A DNA stretch of 64,000 bases from Pisolithus tinctorius (taxonomy: Eukaryota > Basidiomycota > Agaricomycetes > Boletales > Pisolithaceae): NCBI GenBank assembly GCA_024663395.1, contig JANFAH010000011.1, forward strand, positions 1,488,001 to 1,552,000, read 5' to 3'. The position numbers and the translations under genes are program-made. The notes under the pieces are model-generated. The model was not told the DNA's origin. It ran no database searches and worked only from the letters and a program-made list of their open reading frames with translations. Shown here piece by piece: positions 10,230-21,063 of this stretch (position 1 is its first letter; the number at the start of each line of letters is the position of its first letter).

Positions 10230-13200
10230 CTCAACATGTCCACTCTTTCTAGTCCCAATTCCTTACTTCTGTCTGTAACTCTTCTTGACTAGTCTGTTGA
10301 TACTGTTTCTGCATTGATCAATTCTGGTTCTTCTCATTGTTTTGTAGACCCCTCTATAATCAAAAAATATGCCATTCCTGTTTCTTCTGTCTCTCCACCA
10401 ATTCCACTGTGCTTGTTCAATGGTAGTACAAATGCTGTCATTTCCCAAGAAGTAGATCTTTCCCTCCACTGTAGGGAATGTAATTTCCCTACTAGGGGAA
10501 TTGTTTTATTTTGTTCATTTTATTTAGTTTTGATTCTAGGTGTTTTTTCTGCTAGTGGTACTTAAGAGTTTCGCATTTTGGTTGCTTAGTCAGCACTACC
10601 TAGTACTGGATGTAGTTAGTTTTTTCTAAAAAAAATAGACGAGTTACCCTGAGACAAGAGACGAGTTCGAGCAGGTCGTTTCCCTGCACCCAGACAGCCT
10701 CAGAAGCCTTCAGATGACTACCAGGATCTTGCTAGGCTATAGAAGCCCCTTTTGGCCTACTCATTCCCCTCAGATCTCATCATTCCCCTCACTCATCCTC
10801 TTAAATCCTTTTCCTACACCGCTTTCCTTCTGGCAATGTCAATTCCATTTCATTTTATGTTACTCCGTTGGATTCTTCATGTTTGCTGGTATTAGGACAC
10901 AACTGGCTCACCCACTTCAATCTGTCGATTGACTGGGTACTGGGCAGTATATTGTTTAAGCCACCACTACAGGGAATGCTGACACCCCAGGCACCTTCGT
11001 CACCCTCTACTGCGACCTCTGCTCTGGATCCAACACCCTCCGCTCCAACTGCAGCTCCAACTGCAGTTCCATCTGACTCACTGCACTCCGCCCCACTTGT
11101 CTCACTCATCAATGCTGCTGTGTATGTCAGAGCCTGTGCTCTCCCTGGCTCTGGGCAGTTCCACTTGCAACTATCCGCTGATAATGTGAAGCTTCATGTG
11201 TCCTCCACTTCCTCTCTGCCTCTTGACCTCTCCTTGGTCCCTCCTGAGTATCACGAGTTTGCTGATGTCTTTAGTAAAGACAAGGCTACCAAACATCCAC
11301 CACACTGCTCATTCAACCTCACAATCGACCTCGAGGAAGGAGCCTCTCCACCCATTGGCATGATCTACTCTCTTTCTCTGCCAGAGCTTGAAGCTCTCTG
11401 CACCTTCATTGACAAGCATCTTGGCTATGGCTTCATCAAGCAGTCCACCTCCACTCATGGTGCCCCTGTCCTCTTCATAAAGAAGAAGGATGGTTCACTC
11501 CACCTCTGCATAGACTATCAAGGACTCAATAAAATCACAAAAAAAGATTGCTATCCACTGCCACTCATCTCCAACCTGCTTGACTCTCCAAGCTGCAACA
11601 AAGTCTACACAAAGATTGACCTCTGCCATGCCTATCATCTGGTCTGCATCACAGACAGAGATGAATGGAAAACCACTTTCTGCACTTGTTATGGTTCTTA
11701 CGAGTGGTGGGTAATGCCCTTCAGTCTGACTAATGTGCCTGTGGCTTTTCAGTGATTCATTAATAGCATCTTTGCAGACATGCTCAATGTCTGCATTGTG
11801 GTATACCTCAATGACATCCTAGTTTATTCACAGGACATGGAGTCACACCACAATCACATAAAAGAGGTACTCCACCACCTTCAAAAGCATGGTCTTTATG
11901 CCAAGCCAGAGAAGTGTGAGTTCCACTCTGACTCTGTTGAGTAGCTTGGCTATATCCTTTCCCCCGCCAGTCTCACCATGTCTGCCAAGAAGGTTCAGGC
12001 AGTCCACGACTGGCCTGAGCTGTGGAAGGTGCGAGACATCCAGTCATTCCTTGGTTTCACAAATTTCTACAGATGATTCATTAATAACTACTCTGACATC
12101 ATCGTTCCACTCACTCACCTCACACAAAAGGGTGCTCCTTGGAACTTTTCCAAGGAGTGCCACTCCGCTTTCCTCTGCCTGAAGGATGCCTTCAGCTCTG
12201 CTCCTATTCTCACTCACTGGGTCCCTGACACTCCACTGACAGTTGAAGCTGATGCCTCCAACTATGCCATCACTGGTATTTTGTCACTCACCTGCTCTGA
12301 TGGTGAACTCCCAGTCACTTTCTACTCCCACACCATGACTGTGCCAGAACTCAACTATGATACCCATGACAAGGAGCTGTTGGCCATCTTTGAGGCCTTC
12401 CACCATTGGCAGCATTACCTAGAGGGCTCTGCCTTACCTGTCAACATGGTGACAGACCACAAAAACCTTGAGTATTTTTCCACTTCTAAGGTTCTCACCC
12501 ATTGACAGGCCCACTGGTCAGAGTACCTTTCCCAGTTCAATCTCTCTATCCACTTCTGACCTGGCTGCTTGGGAGCCAAGCCCAATGCACTTACATGCCA
12601 TCGGGACATCTACCCAAAAGGGGGGGATAGGGACTACATGCAGGTAAATCCTCACAATCTCCACCCTATGTTTACACAGGAACAGCTCACATCGTCCCTC
12701 TGTACCACTACCCTCATGGCACCCATGCTCCACACTGCCATGGTCTTTGATGTTGAGTGCTTGCACTCTGACATCATCTCTGCCCTACCGTCTGATCCTG
12801 TCTCCGCCAGCCACCTTCCAACTCCAACTAAGCCTCAGTGGTCCCTGGACTCCAATTGTCTACTCTGCCTTGATGGTCACATCTTTGTCCCTGACATTGA
12901 TGATCTCCACCTTCGAGTGCTTCATTTCAAGCATGACCACCCTCTAGCAGGCCATTTCGGGCAAAACCGCACACTAGAACTCGTCCACAGAGACTACATG
13001 TGGCCCAACCTCCACTCTGACATGAAAGAATATGTCAGGTCCTGCACCGCCTGTGGATGGAGCAAAACTCCATGCCACTGCCCCTATGGCCTACTGAAGC
13101 AACTCCATGTCCCAGAGAGACCTTGGAACTCCATCTCCATGGACTTCATCGAACACCTCCCTAACTCCAATGGCTGCTCCACCATCCTCATGGTAGTGGA

Positions 13201-14224
13201 CCACCTCTCAAAACAAGCAGTGTTCATCCCCACCCACAACTCCATCACCTCTGCTGAACTTGCTAAGCTCTTCCTTACCCATGTCTTCTCCAAGCACAGG
13301 GTACCTGCTAATGTCACCTCCAACAGAGGTCCTGAGTTCATCTTGCACTTCTTCCACTCTCTAGGAAAGGCCCTTGATATGCACCTTCACTTCACTTCAG
13401 GTTACCACCCAGAAGGTGATGGCCAGACCAAGCAGATGAACCAGACCCTTGAGCAGTACCTCCATGTCTACTGTAACTACCAACAAGACAACTGGGCTGA
13501 GCTCTTACCCCTAGCAGAGTTCACTTTTAACAATGCACCAAGTGCGACTACTGGAGTTTCTCCCTTCTTTGCCAACAAGGGATACCATCCAAACCTGTCT
13601 GTGGTCCCTGACCAAGACTTCACCTCTCCACAGGCTCATGACTACGTTGTTGAGCTCTCCACCCTCCATGACTTCCTCTGCTCTGAAATGTCTGCTGCTC
13701 AGCAGTGCTACCAGGGTCCAGCAGATGCTAAATGCATACCTCTGCCTGGGTTCGAGGTTGGAGAACAGGCCTACATCAAAGCCAAGTACTTCCACTCTAC
13801 TCGTCCTTCAGAAAAACTCTCTGAAAAGTACTTAGGTCCATTCACTATCTTGGCCAGGCCAGGTACACACTCTGTCACCCTTAAGCTCCCTGACTCTATG
13901 TGCTTGGTACACCTGGTCTTCCATATCTCACAACTGGAAGCCATGGCAGCAAACCCTTTCCCAAACCAACAACAACCTCTGCCTCTGCCAGTGGATGTCG
14001 ATGGTGACCTTGAGTACAAAGTGTCAGAGATACTTGACTCTAAGGTGGACCACCATTGCCACCACTGCCAACTCTTGTATCTAGTCTGCTGGGCTGGTTA
14101 TGAGAACACCAATGAAGAAACCTCTTGGTTGCTTGCAACTGAGCTGGATCATGCCTCCAACATAGTATCCACTTTCCATGAATGCTATCCACACAAACCT
14201 GGCCCATACCAACCTCTGCCATAA
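10230..14224 (+). pseudogene. pol: Gyp-1 pol: protease, RT, RNase H, integrase, chromodomain
   Basis: Protease: the DSG active site reads NSG at about 10320, and the domain is split by a 349-bp solo LTR. RT (about 11240-11950): IDYQGLNKIT, KIDLCHAYHL, FQ then TGA, and YLND in place of YxDD. RNase H (about 12240-12560): NYDTHDKELLAIFEAF. Integrase (about 12900-13900): HHCC zinc domain; SMDF retained; the second Asp is Asn (TSNRG) and the Glu is Lys (QTKQ). The chromodomain is about 13990-14200 (YKVSEILDSK, WAGYENTNEETSW). Stops: TGA at 11753, 12074, 12503 and 12557, and a TAG at about 11942. Four of these five are TGA where arginine is expected. A dead polyprotein for replication and chromatin-directed integration. 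Confidence 0.9.
10470..10818. mobile_element. 349-bp solo LTR inside Gyp-1 protease
   Basis: The unit begins TGTAGGGAA and ends TTCCTACA (imperfect 8-bp inverted termini). It is flanked by CCAC (10466-10469) and CCGC (10819-10822). Removing it and one flank restores the protease frame between VDLSL and SGNVNSISF. The flanks are one 4-bp target duplication with a CpG to CpA change on the left. The insert contains more CpG than its host, for example several acgag/tcgag sites at 10640-10680, consistent with a younger age. Strand is undetermined and no matching internal region is seen. Confidence 0.78.
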
Positions 14225-14425
14225 TACTCCGCCTACATAATCCTCCTCTGTGGGTCAACTCTGCCCCTTACTGAACTACCTTAAGTACTTTAGAATTTTC
14301 TCTGCTTATCTGTGTCACCTCTCAAAGTCACAAACAAAGTCACAAGTCTATTTCATAGTGGTACAGAAATATACAAACTAAAGACAAAAAAAAAAAAAAG
14401 AAAAGAAAAACAAAACAAAACAACT
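14225..14425 (+). other. Gap between Gyp-1 pol and the antisense gene
   Basis: Holds the pol 3' untranslated sequence and an A-rich run at about 14384-14420 (poly-A with aaaacaaaac). No gene. The A-rich stretch lies at the tail of the antisense gene, on its T-rich side. Confidence 0.5.
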
Positions 14426-15671
14426 CTACTCTTCCATTGCTTGTTCTCCACTGCCCTCCTGTTCTTCACTGCCTTCCTGCTCTCCCTCAACTTCTTCCTT
14501 GTTATCCCCCTCTGCACCTTCATCCACTTCCTCGTCCTTGTCTTCTGCTGCCTCCGACTGAGGCCTCTTCCATCCTCCTCCTGTGTGCTCAAGCTTGGCC
14601 ATCTTGGCCTTGTGTGCATCCTGCCTCCTCCTCATCTCTGCCCACTCTGCCCATATGCAGTATGTCCCCCACTCATCAGCTGTCCTATCCGCTGCCTCTG
14701 CCATTCGCTCTGCTACTGCTGCCATCCTCTCAAAGGCCATCTCAGCCCGCTCGTGTGCCTCTGCATACCTGTCCATGGCCTGCAGCTGCTGCTCCTGCTC
14801 CCACTCCACCCACCTCATATGTACCTCCGCCCCTGAGGGGCCCTCATGTGGTGTTACTGGCTCCTCCTTGTCTTCATCTCTGCCTGCCTCCTGCTCATTG
14901 TCTGCCTCTTCCATCTCCATTGCTCTCTCTTTCCCCTTCCCTTGCAGCTTCTTCTTCTTCTCCCCTCGGGAGTTCCTGGTCCCCACTCTTTTCTGCAATG
15001 GTCCTGCTGCTGCCTCCTCCCAAGTCCAGCTGCATGTTTTTTTCTTGTTTTTACAGGGCATGCAGGCCCTGGTCTTCCCCTGCCCTGGCACACACTGCCC
15101 TGCCATCTGACTCACTATACAGCAGGTGCACAGGGCCCTCCTGGTCATGGTCACCACCACAGAGGTCCCAGGGACCCTCTGGGCAGTGTTCATGTCATAG
15201 ACTGCTCTGCATAACCTAAAAAATAAAAACTACAAGTCAGTTTCGCCTGACTCACAATACTCTGCCATGGACCTTTGGGCGGTCTCGTCCTGCCTGGCCT
15301 GGGCTCGTTCCTCCAATGCCCTCTGCCACTCCCTCTCTGCCTGCTCTGCCACCGCTTTCTGCTGCACAGCCTCTTCCTCTGCAGCCTTCTTCCTCTGTGC
15401 CTCTTCCTCCTCCCTCTGCCTCTGCTCTGCCTCTAGTCACTCTTCCTCCACCTTCTGCCTCTTGGCCTCCTCATACTTGGCCTTGCATTCCACCTTGCAT
15501 TCTCACTCCTTCTCCTCTGCCTCGCTGACGAGGCTTCTCTGCTGCCTTTTCATGCTCAGTGTCCATTGAGTTGTCTGTAAGGATGACAAGGTCATCGTTG
15601 GCGACCTGGGAGTAGTCACAAGAGTGACCAGGGGTGGGCTGGGGGGTTTTAGCTTGGTGCTGTGAGGACAT
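14426..15671 (-). pseudogene. Gyp-1 antisense accessory gene, six-cysteine (Zn2Cys6-like) protein
   Basis: A two-exon gene opposite to pol, between the chromodomain and the polypurine tract. Exon 1 starts at 15671 (MSSQHQAKTPQP), carries CDYSQV and VILTD motifs and then a charged helix; a one-base frameshift and a TGA disrupt it near 15500. Exon 2 (about 15207 to 14426) begins after an ag acceptor and encodes YDMNTAQRVPG. A cysteine cluster follows: CTCC, then x8, C, x9, CxxC, x5, C (ACMPCKNKKKTC). A basic KKKLQGKGK patch and a long K/E/A-rich helical, acidic tail come last. The layout (cysteine cluster, basic patch, coiled-coil-like tail) would suit a nuclear DNA-binding protein, but that is inference. 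Poly-Leu/Pro frames on the plus strand here are shadows. Confidence 0.6.
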
Positions 15672-15850
15672 GGTGGTGGGGGAAGGATATGAAGGTTCTG
15701 TACCCTAACATGTGTTTTTAAGCGGTTCTTCAGACTCCGATGGAGCTCCACTGCAGCTAAAGCCATTATTCTCGAGGAATCAAATAATTTCAACTGATCA
15801 ACTCATGTTGATCTCGTCCCATACATGTGACCTTCAGGGGTTCAGGCCCT

Positions 15851-15863
15851 AAGGGGGGGGCAC
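15851..15863 (+). promoter_or_regulatory. Gyp-1 polypurine tract
   Basis: aaggggggggcac directly precedes the TGTCATGAC start of the 3' LTR at 15864. Standard position for the plus-strand primer. Confidence 0.85.
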
Positions 15864-18449
15864 TGTCATGACTGTTGTCACACACCAAAGGTGTTGTGGA
15901 CATGGTTACAGCTGACTCTGCCTAACTCGTCGATGAGTTGCACACCCATGCCATGCAGATGAAGACTAAAGGCCTCATGCATAGAAAGACTGCTGGACAT
16001 GAGCAGTCATCCTTTGCACAAGAATGAGTTGTCAGTGCTAGAGAGAAAAGAGGAAGTGAGTTAAGCACGCATTAAAAGTTTTTAGTGCCCATGTACGCCA
16101 TTCCGGTTTTTGTCGTATCTCCACCATTTCCAAAGATATCGACTCCATTCTCACACTCGCCTAAAGTGCTCAGCCACGCCATCCTGCCTTCCAAATTTGG
16201 AGAGGATCCTTGCACCCTACACATTTCTACAGCACTCCAACCATCAGATGCTCATTTCGCTAAGTCCATCAGATATGGCTGCCTCTTTGTCGATCATCTC
16301 GCTTGTCTCATTTGCCAGAGACAATGGCTATGTATATCTGCCAGGTGTTCCCACCAGCTTCCATCCTGAAGCCCCCTGGTTCATTCCCTCACTGTCAGCC
16401 CCATCCCATCCCATGCAGCTTGGTCAGCGTGTTCTCCTTGTCAGTATGACTTCCAGAAGGACATTCTTTGGTCACCTCAGGTCTGTCACTCAGTTACAAA
16501 GGTCTTATGTGGTCATTTCAGTCTCCCCACTTGATGAAGCATATGGATCATTCCTCCCTGCTCCCTGCACCATCTTTATTCCAGTCTTGTCCATCATTCT
16601 TCCTGCATTGCGACAGCTGCAGTATAATCTACTGTCCTCCAGCCTCCCTGATCGCATTCATGACGAGTACAACATGCATCTTGCCTTTTTACTGCAAGAC
16701 CCAGCAGAAGATGTCCCCCCTTCTCCCTCTCCTCCATCAGAGCCCCATTCATGAAGTATTTATTGACTTTGCTGAGAGGATGAATGGGTGGGAGACACAA
16801 TTGCCTATGCTCCCATTACTCCACAGACCCCCAATGCCCTAGCCTTTTGACACCTGACTCATGCTGTCCTTTTCTGGAATTAATACTTCCCCATCTGGAA
16901 ACACTGTCTATCTGTTATCCAATCTGTTGGTCCAGTGATGTCTCTGCTGAGATTTGACTTGCATCACCACCCCCTAATGTGATATCAGTGCACTTACCCA
17001 GTTTCTGACTCTATTTGACTCATACTGTGATATTTTGACTCTCCTTGACTCATTTATTTCCAATACTTACCAATTCTTCTATGCTTGCTTACTTTCTGTT
17101 TCTCACTTACTCATCATGATTACTCAGTCCTTACTCATTACTTACCAAGTGTTTGTGCCTTGTTTGTCACAAGCTGTGCTCTCCCCCACAGTATATAAAC
17201 CCCCGTGTACTTAGCTACCCAGCAAGAAAATCAGAAGTCACTCAGCAGTCAGTTCAGTGCCTATCTCGTCATCAACAGTTGAGGCTCATTTGGAAGAGTC
17301 TATCTGTCTTCATTCATATCATTGGTAGTTGAGGCTCTACAAAGGGGTCTATCTACCTCCATCATTTATCTGAAGCTTTATCCCCACTTAGTCAGCAGTC
17401 CTGCTTAGTCATCCATCCACTCCTGCGTAACTCGTCAACGACTTGCGCCAGGAGCACATTGTATCAAAGTCCATCGTTCCAGAAGTCCTTTTGGCTGAAC
17501 ACCTTCACTCTGTTCAGCATCCCCCATTCAATCATCATCCATTCATCTTCTCCTGCATAACTCATCGATGACTTGTGCCAGGAGCACCTCCACTTGCAAT
17601 CTCCCCCACTTTAGGTTTCTCTGCACTCCAGGTTCTGCAGAGGCAAACCACCACTCGCTCTTATTTGTCTTTTGTGTTGGATTTGTTTGGTTTTCACCAG
17701 CATTCCACACTTTGACTCACACCGTGCATTTATCCTAAGTCCCCACTCACTCCACACCCTTTTCCACTGGTCATTCATTCACTCTGCACCAACTCCACCT
17801 GCCCTCTGTCATTTATGAACCATCTCCACTCTGACTGCTGTTGGACTTGTACTGCTCTCTTACCGGACTGTGCAGACTGCACTCTGAGGGATCATGTGAC
17901 TACCCTTTGGACTTCTCCCTGACAGTGCACAGTCAGGTACTCCACAGCACGTGCACCATATGGTCCAGTGCCTGGACTGTTTCCTTTTTGGGGTGTTCTG
18001 TGTTACCTGTTCATATGTCCTCTGTCTTCCCTTCATTCATTGTCTAGGAAGTTTTACTTGAAAATTTATGAGTCTCCATATGTCAGTTCCAATTCTGGTT
18101 ACTGTACTGCTGTAGTAGTATAAAGGCCTGTACCATACTCCACTGTTCTTCTGTATGAATATCAACTTAGTTCCTACTCCTTTTGTCTCTGACCTCTGTC
18201 TGTCAGAGTTACCTCCAACAAATCCATCCAGTCTCTACCTCTGAAATACAAGGGCTGAGATCATGCAAGGGGGTCACACACGAGCTAAACCCGATGCCCT
18301 CACTCTGCTCCACCTTTACTTTGGTGGTCTTCGTTCTTGCCAACACTCTGCTAGTTGGAGTTCTGTTCTTTCATGTTGGACTTGCTTCCAGACCCCTCCC
18401 CAGACCTTGTTAAGTGTCAGAGTTGGTCAGAGTAGGCCCAGACTTGACA
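15864..18449 (+). repeat. Gyp-1 3' LTR, interrupted by a solo LTR
   Basis: The first 12 bases (TGTCATGACTGT) are at 15864-15875. The LTR resumes at 17722 (ccgtgcatttatcc) and ends CTTGACA at 18449. Without the insert and one duplication it is about 736 bp, against 733 for the inner 5' LTR. It carries a TATAAAG at about 18119 and tgtatgaatat at about 18152. Confidence 0.9.
15876..17721 (+). mobile_element. 1846-bp solo LTR inside the Gyp-1 3' LTR
   Basis: The unit runs from TGTCACACACC to GACTCACA and is flanked by CTGT (15872-15875) and CCGT (17722-17725). This is a 4-bp duplication with one CpG to TpG change; the uninterrupted LTR at 8081 has CCAT at the same place. A TATATAAA box at about 17194-17201 and direct repeats of gttgaggctc downstream fit a U3-R-U5 layout. 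An open frame of 214 codons (16110-16754) has no recognised domain. A truncated inverted copy of its first about 380 bp is at 51552-51930. Unusually long for a solo LTR; a non-autonomous element is the alternative. Confidence 0.65.
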
Positions 18450-18454
18450 AGATT
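18450..18454. repeat. Target-site duplication AGATT, right copy (Gyp-1)
   Basis: Directly follows the CTTGACA end of the Gyp-1 3' LTR and matches 7413-7417. Confidence 0.92.
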
Positions 18455-19119
18455 GTCCTGATTATTTGAATAAGCACCCATCATTACACCAGAGATATTT
18501 GTGTGGGTACATGTACATTCAAACCATGATGATATACCAATACAAGAAGTAGCATACAGGTGGATGTGAAGACAAAGGCAGAGATCTAGTGATGGTGTTT
18601 GGAAAAGAACATACCTTGAACTGCAGTCTATACCCTTGACCATCCAGGAAGCTTTCAAGTGCTTCACACCATGCAGTTGTGTTTGGGGTTAGCCAGACAA
18701 AGAGCTTCTTTACAAACTCCAGTACATGAAGGTCAACTGCCAGAGTGGGTACCACAGGAGATGATGCATATAACCCATGGCCCATGAGGCATATAGGAGC
18801 TGGAGTGCATGCACAATAGCTTATCTCAATGTCCTCTAAACCTGGGTATACCTGAGCATCACATGAGCAAACAACAAAAGGGTCACATATGGTCAAAGAA
18901 GAGACAGCAAACAGTGAGTTGATACACTGTGCAAGTGCAACATTGATGGATGACTGGGGGGTCTACTGCCATGCAGAGGGATTGGGATGCCTCAAGATAG
19001 CACATGTAGGGCTTGAGAAGTGCTGGAATAATATCTTGTGACCACTGCCACCATTGGTTCTCATGCTTCTGTGAACCACTCAGACATGAAGGCAAGCCAA
19101 CCTCCTCAGTGAGTTCAAG
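18455..19119 (-). pseudogene. KDZ transposase, CxC1 region (piece 2 of 3)
   Basis: The minus strand from 19119 encodes LTEEVGLPSC, then QWWQWSQDIIPALLKPY. Clustered cysteines of the CxC1 zinc domain follow (CTC..., CSC, YCACTPAPICL). Next come the family motifs PTLAVDLHVLEFVKKLF and NTTAWCEALESFLDGQGY. A short intron after GYRLQFK (GT at about 18617, ag near 18465) leads to the exon that Gyp-1 interrupts. The piece lies between Gyp-1 and Gyp-2 and joins both neighbouring pieces in frame over the 5-bp duplications. Confidence 0.85.
19115..19119. repeat. Target-site duplication TCAAG, left copy (Gyp-2)
   Basis: Precedes TGTCATAGTC at 19120. The second copy is at 26621-26625 after CTTGACA. Confidence 0.92.
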
Positions 19120-19627
19120 TGTCATAGTCATGCCTCAACCCCAGCCGGACTCAGCCTCACACTCACTCAGTCTGGCCTTGGCCTCACCAATCCCATGTCC
19201 CCAGTTGGTCTAGTGTGGTAAGCACTGCTTTGCAGTGCATGTCATTTCAGTTAAGTTCTGCCCAGTCCTGTCCCCAGTCCACCTGTCCCAGTCTCCGATG
19301 TCTTAGTCATATCTTACTAATCCTCATCTTACCAATCTTCTTAGCAATCTTTGCAAGACTGGCATTACTGGTCTCTGTACTATAGTTGATGCTAGTATAT
19401 AAACTCATAGATACTCGGCCTGTACCTCTCAGTCTGAAATCAACAAAGTTTACTCTGATGACTCGGACTGAGACCCATGCAGGGGAATAGTGCTGCAATC
19501 CCAGTTGCTAAGTCCAAACAGTCCAAACCTTCTGTATCCTCGACTCCCTTCTTGATCCCAACCCCTCAGCCTTGTGCCCACTTTGGTCTCTGGTCTGGCT
19601 TCAACATGGACATCCATGAACTTGACA
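19120..19627 (+). repeat. Gyp-2 5' LTR (508 bp)
   Basis: TGTCATAGTC to GAACTTGACA. It differs in length from the 3' LTR (525 bp) by a single 17-bp indel near 19459; other differences are mainly C/T or G/A. Confidence 0.92.
19396..19440 (+). promoter_or_regulatory. Gyp-2 LTR promoter and predicted transcript 5' end
   Basis: TATATAAA at 19396-19403. The segment agtctgaaat at 19431-19440 starts 35 bp downstream of the box and is repeated unchanged in the 3' LTR (about 26406-26415). Confidence 0.7.
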
Positions 19628-19629
19628 GT

Positions 19630-19639
19630 ATTTCAGACT
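19630..19639 (+). promoter_or_regulatory. Gyp-2 self-priming primer-binding site
   Basis: atttcagact starts 2 bases after the LTR end and is the exact reverse complement of agtctgaaat at 19431-19440. Same geometry as Gyp-1 with a different sequence. Confidence 0.75.
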
Positions 19640-19665
19640 CTCCACTTGTGTGGGTCTAATACATC

Positions 19666-21010
19666 ATGGCAACCAAGACTCACTTCCTACCTCCCTGTGG
19701 CCATTCTGCCTCAGCCAGTGGGGCTCACCATGAGACAGCACTAGCTGCCTTGGGCACCACTAGGCACTCTCCAGATCCCATTAGCCCTTTCAGGGGTTTC
19801 TTGGCCCACACTTCTAATACCCCCACCCCATGTCATCCCACTGCTCCCATCCCTGAGGGTGACCCCAGTGATGATGGGCCAGGTGACAATGATGACAACA
19901 ACCCAGACAATGATGATCCCAGTGATAATGGTCCTGGTGATGATAATCTGGATGATGATGATCCAGAGGATGAACCAGACCTCCCAGATCTGCACACTGA
20001 GCCTGCCATTATGGTCTTAGATAACCTCGCATCAGCCATCAAACTGTTGGCCTGCAATGCCTGCACTAGTCCTGAGTCCTCACACAGGACCAAGCTGTGC
20101 GAGCCTGACACTTTTGATGGAACCGACCCCAAGAAGCTTTGTGCTTTCCTTATCCAGTGCAAGCTCAATTTCCAAGACTGACCACACCAAAGTCATCTTC
20201 GCACAATCCTACCTCAAAGGCATGGCCCTTGAGTGGTTTGAGCCAGACTTGCTTGGGCTTGATGACCCTGATGACCAGCCACTCTGGATGGACTCCTGGA
20301 GGGAGTTCATCCTGGAGTTGCAAACTACCTTCGGCCCTCACGATCCAGTTGCTGACACCGAGAGCCAACTTGACCACTTACATATGAAAGATAGTCAGCA
20401 CATTAATAAATATGTAGTGGACTTCAATCAGCTTGCTTCGCAAGTCCAAGGCTACTGAGATGGTGCACTGTGCCATCATTTCTATTCTGGCCTCCCAGAC
20501 TGAATCAAAGATGAGGTCTGTTGGGTTGGCAAACCCCAGACACTTCATGAACTCCGCTACCTCACCCAGGAGATAGATGCATGCTATTGGGAGTGCAAAG
20601 AAGAAGTCCAGCAGGCGAGTAAGCATCAAGGCTTGTCTAACTCCAGCAATAATAAGTCTGGAGGTTCCAGCAACAACAGCCAGGCCAAGACCAGTCAGGA
20701 TAAATCCAAGACTGGCATTAACAATAGCAACTCCAAATCTTCCCCCAAGCCAGCTTCATTGAAGCTGGGCAACAGTAATAACAGCAATTTGTCCAAGCCC
20801 AAGCCTAGCAAACTTGGCAAAGATGGAAAGCTCACCCCAGAGGAATGCAAGTGTCGCATAGAGGGCAATCTCTGCATGTTCTGTGGAGACCCTGGTCATT
20901 TCATGGACAAATTCCCCAAGAAAGCCAGAAAGGCCAAGGCTCGCACTGCAGCTACCACCGAGGCTGCACTGGCCTCAGGCTTGGGTTCTACCCCTGAGAC
21001 AAAAAAATAG
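19666..21010 (+). pseudogene. gag: Gyp-2 gag
   Basis: ATG at 19666. An acidic Asp/Asn-rich region (about 19850-19990) is followed by the gag domain (EPDTFDGTDPKKL, FAQSYLKGMALEWF). The reading frame shifts at about 20180, is stopped by TGA at about 20456 and 20501, and is then open again through a Ser/Asn/Lys-rich linker. The CCHC knuckle has lost its last cysteine (CMFCGDPGHFMDKF). Ends at the TAG at about 21008. Capsid/nucleocapsid precursor, inactive. Confidence 0.85.
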
Positions 21011-21063
21011 GTAGCAGCTCCTGGTACTCTGCACAATCTGGGAGTGGCATTGACTCCAGTTGT

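Larger units (their letters stand above)
7418..18449 (+). mobile_element. Gyp-1: Ty3/gypsy chromovirus with three LTR copies and two nested solo LTRs
   Basis: Order on the plus strand: truncated LTR (7418-8080), full LTR (8081-8813), primer-binding site, gag, pol (protease, RT, RNase H, integrase, chromodomain), an antisense accessory gene, polypurine tract, 3' LTR (15864-18449, interrupted). It is flanked by the duplication AGATT and lies inside a KDZ transposase gene. Internal stops, missing catalytic residues and two insertions make it inactive. Pol order RT-RH-IN with a C-terminal chromodomain identifies a chromovirus. Confidence 0.9.

Noticed and set aside
14437..15219. Long plus-strand Leu/Pro/Ser-rich frames over 14.4-15.2 kb
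   Set aside because: They are the complement of the lysine/glutamate-rich antisense gene, whose cysteine cluster and exon structure recur in other elements.
16110..16754. 214-codon ORF as a gene
   Set aside because: It lies inside a solo LTR, has no known domain, and the second copy of the family at 51.5-51.9 kb is truncated and does not preserve it.
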